Assembly: GCA_016490735.1 (NCBI GenBank)
Contig: JAEMWC010000995.1
Coordinates: forward strand, 200,001 to 264,000
Length of the DNA stretch: 64,000 bases
DNA from: Pachyseris speciosa
Taxonomy: Eukaryota; Cnidaria; Anthozoa; Scleractinia; Pachyseridae
Direction of reading: 5' to 3'
The notes beneath the pieces were generated by a model. The model did no database searches. It was not told the DNA's origin and saw nothing but the letters and a program-made list of their open reading frames with translations. Positions 23,001 through 35,000 of the stretch are shown piece by piece; within the stretch, counting starts at the first letter, position 1; each line of letters starts with the position of its first letter. The position numbers and the translations under genes are program-made.

Positions 23001-26000
23001 AGGGCAAACGTGGTCAAGAAGATTTAAAGCCAAACCTATTTCTGTGATCATGCAACGAAGTGTTTTATAAGGGCTGGAATCCGATATTATCGTAGCACAG
23101 ACTACTCACGATTCTGGGAGCATTACGTTTCATCATGAAAACTTCGATCTTCAGTCTTCGAAATCATGGTCTCTACCTTCGTTGACAACATGTAGTTCGC
23201 AAATATAGTCCGAGTGCCTTTATTGATCTAAAACCACTCATCTTTCCTGACGTGTCATTCTGTAGCGCGAGTGTCACATCACTCCACCACTCCCCTCGCA
23301 AGTCCTTCACTGTACTCCCGTGAGCAAGCCCCAAGAGAGCTTGCTCGCAGGCTACATTTGCTGTCAGCCGTTATAGATTTTACAAACAAGTCAGTTGGTA
23401 TAGCTTCGGCAAAATTCCTGTTGATTAGCTTTTACATCTTTGCCATTGGCTGCAGTATTGATTTTAAGGGCCTTGCTCAGTTGGGGCAGACACACGCATT
23501 GTTTGTGCTGGTGTGAGATTTGCGCAGTGGATTGGAAAATTCAGTATTTTAGCATATTAGGGTGGCCCACATAATAAATGTGCAGTTGGCTAGAGCTCAA
23601 AGGCTCTGGGCTAGTAAAGTTGCAATACCAGATAGCCCTTTACTTGGAATACCAAGTAAATACTTTACTTGGAAAGCCCTTTACTTGCAATACCAGGTAG
23701 CCCTTGGGACCCTTTACTTTTTCGATGACTTTTCAGGACTCGAAAATTTGTCTGAAGTCTTACTAACCATGGGCTACCTGGTATTGCAACTTTACTAGCC
23801 CAGAGCCTTTGAGCTCTAGCCAACTGCACATTTATTATGTGGGCCACCCTAATATGCTAAAGTACACATAAAAAATGTTTATAGCTTACAAATATATCAA
23901 TAATGTATTTAATACAGTTATGAATTACAAGTAGTGCCCGATGAATTCTCCTCTTGAATTTACAACAGTAAACAGTATTCTACAAAAATCAACTTTCAAT
24001 CACCCTTTTTTGACTCACTATTCTTCATCCACGGCCATTAAATATTTTTGTTTTCCACTGTGGAAGAAACAAACGTTTTTGCTGCTTATGATACTTCTTG
24101 GTTTTAGTCTGAATTTCACCAGCTGGCCCACTGACACTCTGTTTACACCGATCTTCAGAACCACCATCTCCTTTCTTTCCCTGTTTGGTAAAGGCAAAGC
24201 TTCACTGAAAGAAACAAAGCAAAATGCATTCACAACAGCGGACTTCGTGCATGTTAAGTCGGCCAAATGCTTCCCAGATTTCTGCCGTCCACATAGAACG
24301 CCTGCGAATATATTATTTTTAAATCACATACTCACCGTCTTTTAAACATACTTTTTGACATAGGCTGCAATAGCTAGTCCTGAGCTTGACTTTACATGTA
24401 ATTAATTGCATGAGAAATATCTTTCTAAACATTTCAATGGAGATATTGCTTTTTTCAATCCTCCGGAGAACTGGACTTTTGTAGTGCTAGCCCACTCAGC
24501 TAGCAAAGAACTTTTTTCACTAGCCAAACAAAAACTTTTACTAGCCCCGGGAGTCGGGCTAGCGGATATTTCGAGCCCTGCCTTTAATCAACCTTGCTAG
24601 CTGTTTGCGTGATTGTTCCGTTTTTCATTGTCTTACAAACCGGTAGTTGAAGACGATAATAATGTTATCTGACAGTTCAGTAACAAGTGAGCAGCAACAA
24701 CAACAACAAAAATAATTACATGTATGTATATGTTCTGATTACTAATTTTTAAGAGCCATGAGTAATACTGGTAATCTCATATTTTGCACATTTCTACCTT
24801 TTGCTTTAATTAAATCCAATCATTTTTTCGGAATACAGTATCTTAAAATTCATTGAAAGTTGATATTTGCATATTAGTTTTGAGAGCCTTTTGTTGACCT
24901 TTGTTGATGTGTCTGTCGGATGGTACCGACCATACTTGAACTGGACCGAACTAAGCCATCTTAATCTTCTCTGTGTACTTCTGTGTAATAATCTTATTTA
25001 TTTATCTTCTTTACCTGCTCATCTAGTTCCTTCAGAAGCTCCAAGTGGCTTAACACCAGCCGCAAGTACCTCTACTACTATTGTTATGACTTGGGACCAA
25101 CCACCAGTAGAATCTCGCAATGGAATTGTCAAAGGATTTAAATTGTTCTTTAAACAGAAAGGTTCTAACGACGTGCCAAACACCTTGCAGGTTGAAAAAA
25201 CTTTAATAACTGTTACTAGGCTGAGTGCGTCTACAGAGTATGAATTTCAAGTCCTTGCATTTACCTCTGTTGGTGATGGAGCAAAGAGTTCTGTGGTGGT
25301 TGCTAAGACAAAAGAAGATGGTAAGAAACATTGCTAGTTACTTTGAAAATATGGCTGAGGACTGCAATCGACCTAAAGCGTTTTCACCAACTGCTTAAGC
25401 AGTCTAATCTGAGTGAATATGTATGAATGATTGGGTACTGTGGACAGTGTTAACAAATTGTCCTCTCAGTTTTAAACGTCTTCCTTTAAGTGGAAAGATC
25501 TTTGCAAAGAAGTTTTGCCTTGAGTCGACTCAGGTTACCATGTATCATGTTTACTAGGGTTACCATTGTTGAGTAGGTGTTTAAGCCGAGACAAGGGTAG
25601 AGTGAACTTGCCGAACTTCAAGTCAATAGGCCTCTTTTCATTTTGTATGTATGCAAATTAGGCTTACTAACCTCACTTATTTAATTTTGCAAATGCTAAT
25701 GAGGCTGTTATTATAGGCTTATTACCATAGAATCAAAATAATAATTTGTCTGGCGCCATTATAAAAAAGGGTCTATATTTACAATTACACCTTTTTGCCA
25801 TTCATTTAAAGAAAATAGTGATTCATTTGTGTCAAAATTTGTTTCATTTATGGTCAATATATTCTCATTAACACCAGTATGACCTTCATTTCCACTAAAG
25901 GAACGTTCAAGAATAATATTTGCATATGCATTAACATTCAGAATCATCAAAAGATAAACAATACCTTCGTTTGACATTGATTGGCTGTAAATGTATTTTC

Positions 26001-29000
26001 ATTTTTGTCTAAAGAAAATTCGTTGTCATGAAACGACAATCAATTGCATTATTGAACAATCTTTTTTCGGCGATAGACTTTCAATAACACAATTTACATG
26101 AGAACTTACAATCAATTGCATTATCATACAACCATTTCCATGAAGTTAGCAATCTTTAGTGTGGGGAGACAAACATTGCAGCCATAATAACATTTTGAAG
26201 AAGCATTATCAAATTCGCTGAACAATTTATGCCTCTTATTGCCTCACTAGTGAGGCATCGTGGCAAATATGTTTGCATGAAATGATATCAGTCAGCATTT
26301 ATCTGCCGTAATGGTAGGGCTTGCAGCAATAGCTGAGTGTGACAATTACCCAGAGCAATTTCCTGGCGTCTTGCTTCTTCTATGTTATTCATCTGATCCT
26401 GTATCTCAGGACAGCTGATGTCTGCTTTGATTGCCACTTTCAAGGAACTTATTGCTTGTTCTACAATGTTCAAGAATGGACTGTAGGGTGTTAACTTTTT
26501 TAGTTCTGTGTTGGGACTGGGAATAGCAGGGTTATGGTGGGCTGGTGCTCCGTCATAAATTAAGATAACATGTTCATCAGGATCAAGGTTTAGTCTTGTT
26601 TGTGCCAAGAAGACATCAAATCTTTGCGTATGCATCCCAGCAATAACTGAAGAGTAGCAAACCAGACCATTGGTGGGTGAAATGGCCATTGTTACAGTAA
26701 CATTTTTTCCACGCTGACCACCGACCTGTATATAGGCCTTTTCCCCTCTTCTTGCTCTTCCATGACTTCTTGCAGTCCAAATAATTATTGTAACCACATT
26801 CCTCTATGAAAACACTGTGGTTCACCATTGCATGGCCCATGAACCAGTTGGCATAGTCCAGTCATTTCTGAATGACATCAGGGCAGTTTCATTCCACAGG
26901 AACAGATCTGGCCAGTTTTACACGAAACAAGAATTTCCTTCCAAGGTTCTTGCCACAGTGCGGTCGCAGATGCTAGGTTTCCAAAGAAGGCGTTGTCTCA
27001 ACTCTTGATTAAGCTGTGTTAGCGTCAGTAAGCTATTTTCACTCAAAATTTCATTGAGGCAGTCTCTCATCTCATTATCTACCCTAACATGGTTTGGGCC
27101 TTGTGGTCTTTCCGCAATGTTGTCTTCCCTTATATATCTCGACATAAATAGTTCTGGCTGTGGATCTGTTGATTACAAGTGTATCTGCAACTATTAAGTA
27201 CATGTACTCTTCATTGACATCTTCAAAGGCCCCAACTATCCTTTCACGGTGTTCAAATGGGATTCTATTTCTTCGTGGGATTTCTGGGGAAGTCTAACTG
27301 TCACTATGTCACATGTATACTGTGGTGCGCCTTCTGAGTTGTACTCAAAAGGTTCATAAGAGGCCAAATTTATATCTGCAAGGGGAGGATTGTGAAAATT
27401 CCATTTTAAAAAAAGTACGTACGGTCGCTTGTTCTATAAACAAATATTCGTGGAAAGTTTTGCAAGATATCTCTGTTCAAAAGAATTACGCTAATTAGCT
27501 ATTGTTTTTTCTTAACATTATAGGTGAAAACTCAGTAATGTTTGCCTCACCACACTTAAGATTGTTAAGTTCATGGAAATTGTGGCATAGTTGTAATGCA
27601 ATTGATAGTGAGCTCTCATGCAAATTGTGTTATTGAAAGTCTTTTGTTGAAAAAGTATTGTCCGAAAATGTAAGACCTCTAAAACGAAGACCCTAAGACC
27701 CCAAAAACTCTAAAACGAAGACCCCCTAATTTTCTAAGCATTTTTTACCTTTAATGAAGTTTTGCTCCTTCTTTATCCGGCCAATTTTGTTCATGTTGGT
27801 GTCGATGTTTTATCCGCCATGCATGCCACTCAAAGAACGGCACCGCTAAGTGTCTCGTGCTTGAAGCTGGACTTACCAGCCACAATATGTACAAAACATT
27901 TCAAGTTCAATGTTTTACACTTTTAAGTTTAAAAACTGTCATCTTTCATTCAGATTTTGTTTGTATTAAGGCCATTAGTCTACCTTTCCGAGGCCTTTTC
28001 TGTTGGATCAGTCCCAAGAGAATTTTCCCACGTGAATGCCTACGCTCAGAAATCATTACTGGGCAAACTATTACAAGCAAATGAATCACTACTAAGATGT
28101 CGGAATTAAATCAAATTAAATCATGTTGGATTCACTCACCAATCCATGGCTGGTCCGACGAAACGTGCGATTCATAGACAGAACAGAGAAAACACAGGAA
28201 AGATCCAAAAATTGACGAACAATCACTTGCCAAACTGTGCCGGGAAAACACGGCAAAGCGCGCTCTCTCTCTTCCTCCCCATGATTGACAGAAGGAAGCA
28301 AATCAGTGGGTAACTTCCGGCCAAGTATGGGAGCCTGGTTACTCAGCTCAAGATGGCGGATAAAACATCGACACCAATAAATATGAACAAAATTGGCCAG
28401 ATAAAGAAGTAGCAAAACTTCACTAAAGGTAAAAAATGCTTAAAAAATTAGAGGGTCCTCATTTTAGAGTTTTTGGGGTCTTAGGGTATTAGGGTCTTAG
28501 GGTCTTCGTTTTAGAGGTCTTCGTTTTAGAGACACCCAAGGTATTGTTAATCTTTTGATGATTTTGAATGATAATGCATGTGCAGATGTTATTCTTTAAT
28601 GTTCCTTTCGCTAAAATGAAGGTCATATTGGTGTTTGAGAGTATATTGACCATAATGAAACAAATTTTGACACAAATGAATGGATATTTTCTGTAAATGA
28701 ACAGCAAAAGGTGTATTAGGTCGAATGTAGAACTCTTTTTGCAACTAGACATTAACATGAGCAACAAATAAAAACACAAGCATGCCAAAACACACCAAAT
28801 ACCTTCTTTACCTATTAACTATTTTTGTTTTATAAGCTTTGCTGATGTATCGTTTGAAACAGTTTTGTTGAAGATAGTCTTTCCTGTTGGTGGTTCATCT
28901 TTGGTTGCCCTCCTGCTTGTTATTGGCTTTGTGTATTACAAAAAGAGACAACGACGTGCAAGAAGGTAAGCACATTTATTTGGTAAGGCATAAGTAAGGT

Positions 29001-32000
29001 TCTATACTGCAAGCGTACCAAACTAATAGTTTCCTTGCTAGTATATAGTTATATTTAAAGGATTGGACTAAACAAAATATGTTCACAGATAACGTATAAT
29101 TTCAGATGACTTTAGTGTACGTTTTCATGACTTCCCTGAATTATACGTTATGTATTATGGGTGAGATTGAAAGAATCGTTTGTTTACCTTAATCCTATTA
29201 GGAGTGGCAGGGACATCCAATTGTTGGATGCCAGCGAAATACCCCCAATCAGAACAGAATTCATTGAGGAACTAGGCCAGGGAGCGTTTGGAAGAGTCAA
29301 GAAAGCGAAACTGACAGATGGTCTTCAGTACTTTGCTAATGAGCAAGACTGGGCCCATTCGTATGGAGAGGAGAGCATTGTTGCTGTCAAAGAATTGCAT
29401 GGTGAGTGTGAAGTACTTGAAATGATATTCATTTGCCAGATGAAGTTCATCTCAGACAAAGGTTCGTCCCAGAAAAAATGTAACAGTTCCATATAATAGC
29501 AACTCATATCAACAATTTGGTAAATAAACAAAGATTTTAATTGGCTCTGTTAGTGTTGTGTATTTGCCAACTGTTTAATCATGCATACACAATGGAAGGT
29601 GGCCTTTGAATCCCAGCTGCTATTTAAACAAAGTAAAAATGCTGTGATGATGATGAAAAGCCAATGAAATTGCATGATTTTCTTGAGAGCCAATGAAATC
29701 GAACCGTTCTCTTGAGATTTCCTGCAGGATACGGGAAACTTTAAAAAAAACATTGCAATTTCTGGCTATGATGAAAAAAAAATGAAATTCGACCGAAACC
29801 TCAACGCGGTCTGCCTTTGGCCATCCCGCTTAATTAATTGGATCATCAATTTTTTTAGCAACCATTATGAGAGAATCAAACTCGCAGAGGGATGTGTCTT
29901 GGAGTGGGGACTAGTCCCCTCTGGGGTCCCTGAGTTAGGGGACTAAATTAGGTCCCTTGTTATTCATTATATTACCATCAATGATTTAGCTGTATCAGTT
30001 CAACAAATTTATGGAAGTACATAGATGACACAACTGTGTCAAAGGTTGTCCCAAAGGGGGCAACAAGCAATGCACAGCTATTGGTAGACCGTGTAGAACA
30101 GGGGTAACATAACAGATTTCAACTCACTAGTGATGAATGCAAAGAGCTGCATTATTATATGTTAATGGTCAAGCTTTGGAAATTGTGGGAATGGCAAAAT
30201 TGCTGGGCATCACAAATACAAGCGACCTGATGTGGAACGTGCACGTGTTAGAGATCAAAATGAAAGTGTCCAAACAGCTGTACTTTTTTGCACAACTCAA
30301 ATGTGCAAACATCCTGCAGGCTGACATATTACTGTTCTATACTAACTGCATCAGGTTAGTTTGTGATTATCCTGTTCCAACTAGTGAATCACTCCTCCCT
30401 AGTTTTAGCTTTAAATGATGATAACTTAAAGCTTGGTGACCCCAATTTTTTATTGTTCCCACAAATCATAATTTGCTATTTCAGGTAAGAAGTTTTCCCT
30501 TCAAAATTTGACCAAACTTAGTTCCAGACAATACACAGCCGGATCCTAATATCTGCAATATTGTAACTCTTATTTTACTGTTTTATACTAGCTGCATCAG
30601 GTCAGTTTGTGATTATGCTGCTCCATTGTATCACTCCTTTTCATCTGCCTCTATTAGAAGGCAGATGCACAGATTACGTCATCACTGCAACTATTTTTCC
30701 AGAAATGTGAAAATAAATAAGTTTTTTGCTTGCATTTTCTTTCTTTAGTATATAAAACAAATAGACTCCATGTTGCCGTGCGTCTGTTCAGTAATATATC
30801 ACAGAAGACATCAAAATGTGGTAAAAACATCAGTGACACACTCGTCTGCGGCTCGTGTGCCACTTCTTTGTTTTTACCACATTTTGACGTCATCTGTGAT
30901 CCATTGCTGAACAGACGCACGGCAACATGGAATCTATTTGTTAAATATATTACATATTTTAATAGTTATATGTACGTAATTCAGCCTATAGCAGCGAAGT
31001 TTATCAATAAAGTATCTATCTATCTATTCTTAACCTGATATTATTTATACTGGGCCCCTATGGATACCAGCCTTTAAGCTGAATGGGTTCCCTGTTTGAA
31101 TAAAGCTTTACTTGACCTTACCTTGCCTTCCCTTGCCTTGTCTTGCCTTCCTTTCCTTTCCTTTCCTTTCCTTCACTTCTCTTCACTTTACTTCACTCCT
31201 CTTCACTTCACTTCACTTCGCTTTGCTTCACTTCACTTCACTTCACTTTATTTCACTTTATTTTACTTTACTTCAAGCAAATGCCAACGAAGAACAGAGA
31301 AAAGAGTTTCTGGACGAAATAGAACTAATGAAGAAAGTGGGAGAGCATCCAAATGTCCTAAGCTTTCTTGGCTGTTGGACCACAACTAAACCACTGCTTC
31401 TGATCATTGAGTACATTCCTCATGGAGACTTGCTTCACTGGCTTAGGCGCAAAAGAAGTCAGGTAACAGTATTTGTTCTTACTCAGCAGTGATTGTAGTA
31501 GGCCTACTCTCGGACCTAAAGTCCGCATAACTTAGGACAAGTTTGCTTTAAAATGAAGGGAATTTTTGGTGACCCAAGGTGATTTTAAGCCATTTGGTGA
31601 TTTTAGGAGAAAAAAATGTAGAAGGTGCTGGGAATAAACGAAACAGCTGCAGAGGTATAGTTGATCCTCCGAATATGACTTCAATTGGCATCTTTAAGAT
31701 GTATGTAGTAACACAAGTGTGCCAGAGGTCCTCCACCTAACCATTTACCTGAAGGGGCATCGGAGGTCCTTTATTAAGCATCTTAGCTACTATATAACTG
31801 ATTATAGTTACCTAATCAGGAAACCAAGCCTAAACAGGAATAGTCCTAAAGATCACTGAGGCACACAGACCCCATCACTACAACCAGGTGGTGTTTTCAG
31901 GAAATTGATAGAGAAACTCCAATCCATGGCCTTGAATATCCCCTGAACCTGCCAATATATTAATTGACTTGAACAAAGATTGCTTAGGAAAGGAATGAAA

Positions 32001-35000
32001 TAATTATTTGAACTAATGTTCTATGAAGTTATTTTTACCTACATTTCACCTGTATTGCTGGTTTGCAAGTGACGTCACGGTAGACATGTTGGAGGTCAAG
32101 AACAATGGCTTTTCTCTCCGCTGGGAACTAAATTCTATTTTTATGTAAATTCTTTGAAAAACATTTCTATTGTTTTGAGCTCCAGCACGGCCGTCCTGTC
32201 ACGTGGTTGCAAACCAAGAATTAAGAAAACTATATTGTTTAACTGATAACAATATTGCAGATTTACGGATAATGCATCTTTTAATTCAAAAATTAAAGGC
32301 AGGCATTACAAAGCTGAAAGTCAATTAGTTTGCATTTTTTGAATGACAAGTGAGTTACAATGATATATTAGATGATTATACTTTAACAGTTAAGTGGTTC
32401 TACGCTGGGAGCTGGCCTTGTTGCCAAAAATGAGGAATGGTATGCAGGGACAAAGGAACAGAACAGAACTGATGATCAGGTACATTGTATGAGTGTTAAA
32501 AGACAAATCAGTAAGAATTGTAATGATCAGTAAGTAGAGTTAAGGACAAGCTTCGATTCCACCGTAAAAAACTGGATATTACCCTGTAGCTTATGCTATT
32601 CCTGTGATCCTCACGTTCAAGTGCAACAAGTTAATGTTTCCTCATCTACCATGAACATTTTTCATTTACTTTTTTTTTTGTAGTTTTGCAACCTCTTAAT
32701 GTTATTTTATTCATATTCAATTTATTTTTGTATCTGTAAGTCCAGTTTGTTTCTTACTGACATAATTGTATCTAGAATTATTTTTAGTAGTTCATCTCCA
32801 TAATAAACAATCTCTAAAACCTTAAAACTAGAATTAAAAATGTTAATGCTCACATGTCGTCACAATGGCACTGACAATGGCAATAAATGAATATACCGGT
32901 AATTAACAAATTCAGATAATATATTAAGTCCAGGATTTGTGTCACCTTTCAAGTCAGAATGGTATGGATTGCGAGTGTCATGCATGTCAACTTAGTTGAC
33001 ATGGGTATGTCTTTAATAGACAGTCAATCAGCAATTGCCGTAGCAAGCTGTGCACAGTGTCCTTACTCTTCAGACTGCTGCATTCCAGCAGTTAGCTAAA
33101 TAATCAAGTCAAACCTAAAAGATGCTGACAAATTGGAACTTCTTGCTTAAGAATTACTTTTCTATAGTTTACTTTTCAAGATGTTGCAAGAAATCAACAG
33201 TGATAATTTGTGCTTAAAATAGAAATGTGGTGTTGACTAGAAATTAAATTAATTGTGTTTGTCATGTCCAGTTAAAACAGCTCAGGCAAGTAAAGTGAAG
33301 AAAATTTTGCTGATAACCAGGTCAATGAACCATTGTGCTGTCATGCTTTATGTTCTGATTTGTTTATTTACTTTCCTTCAGGAAAAGGAAGCAGATCTAG
33401 AAGGACAGAAACCAGAGGTGCCATATGAAAACACCCGCCCCTCCACTTCTGAACAAGAGCAAGAGGATGTTGATGACAACAATGAACATACCTGTTCAAT
33501 ACCATTGATTGTATTTTCAGCATCAGACCAAGCTGAAGGTGCGGAAGCTCCTACACAGACGAGCGATGATGAATGTGACAAAGATTGCGACTCATTTGAG
33601 TCGCTTGATGTTCTGAAATTTGCCTGGCAGATTGCAAAAGGCATGGTACGTAAATCACAAATATATGTAACATATAGGATTTTTCTGGAGGCTTTAGCCA
33701 CTAACAAATGTATATTATCCAATCTAATTACATAGACAGCCTCAAATGAAAGCCATCTACTATATAGGGCCCATAGTTAACAAAGTCGCAGGCCAGATAG
33801 CATTTTCCAAAATAATAAGCATTGTTTTTAATAGTCTGCTGGTAAGATTTCAGTGTGTCACCACACACTAATCTGTGTCTCACAAAATAGCTCTTATAAA
33901 ATCAGCTGTTTAGGGACATCAGAGTGTAGCCTTTCATAACTGAGCCATTACTGGAGTTGCTATGATACCGCTCATTGGTAACAACATGACACGCTGCCTT
34001 GAAGAGACAAATTTCATAATAATTATTCTCTTTCAGTGAAGCACTCCAATGGTTATCATGCTGCGATAAACCATTTGTTTGTTTTTTGTGAAGAGATGCA
34101 ACAGGCAATTAAGCATTGACTGGTTCAGGGCTCAAAGTTTGTGACCAGGTGGTCGACCATGGGAGTAGATTTTTTATTGTGCGCCTAAGAAATCATGTGT
34201 GATCGCACTTGCATGCCTAAAACGCACGAGTTAATTGCGACTGAGCTCATTGCTACTTACCTGACCATTCTCGTGTCCTCAGTGACTTACAAGTTAGACA
34301 CGAAAAGTAAGGTTGAAATAATGAATTCAACTAAACACGTAGGTATAACACAATCAGGCTCCAAACAATAAAGCTACATCACTTGCCTTGCACCAGTGTG
34401 TGTTTTATTCAGTGTCCTTTGAACGGAATTTCCATTTGAAATCCCAGACTCTTTTCGGTTTTGTAAAGACACGCTGACACATGCGAGAGAAGTCCACCTT
34501 TCAAAGCATGTGCTTCTCGCCGAAAGTCGAGTTTGCCGATGTCAACTTAAAATTAGCTTCTAACGTAATAGCTGTTTAGCTTTCAACTCTCCGAGTAATT
34601 AATCACAAGAAACACATCCTTGTGAGGAAAGCGATCTCAACACGCCAGAAAGAGCTCTTTCTGACGTGTCGAGATCGCTTTCTCCATAAATTTCACATTC
34701 TTTGACACCGCATGAAGAAACATCAACTTCAGCACCTCAACTAGATTGCAAGGAATCTTCCCAATTCACATAAATTACCGGTGTTGATTGATGTTTGTGT
34801 TATGGCTAAACGACGAGGTGGTTTCGGACTACCATATGCTTCTGAAACTCCTTCGGTGAATTTATGACTCCTGTTTCGACCATTCACAAATTTTTACTGA
34901 AACGAATAATCGCCGTATCTTTTGTAAGGGAGCCCTTTAAGGCTAATTCTTGTGGTATATCACGGCCAGCAGACCCATCTTTAATTTAAAGCTAAGGTGC

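Larger units (their letters stand above)
25745..28752 (-). mobile_element. Tc1/IS630-type transposon with long TIRs, right arm interrupted
   Basis: The left arm (25745-26180) is matched in inverted orientation by two right-arm pieces: 27526-27668 pairs with about 26060-26180, and 28532-28752 pairs with about 25745-25976. The right-arm pieces are separated by a second foldback element (27671-28531). Without that insertion the transposon is about 2.1 kb with TIRs near 400 nt. A transposase remnant on the minus strand lies between the arms. Confidence 0.8.

Noticed and set aside
31096..31492. Open frames running through the CTTCA repeat into the kinase exon
   Set aside because: The in-frame part before 31278 is microsatellite and the real exon starts at the splice acceptor.
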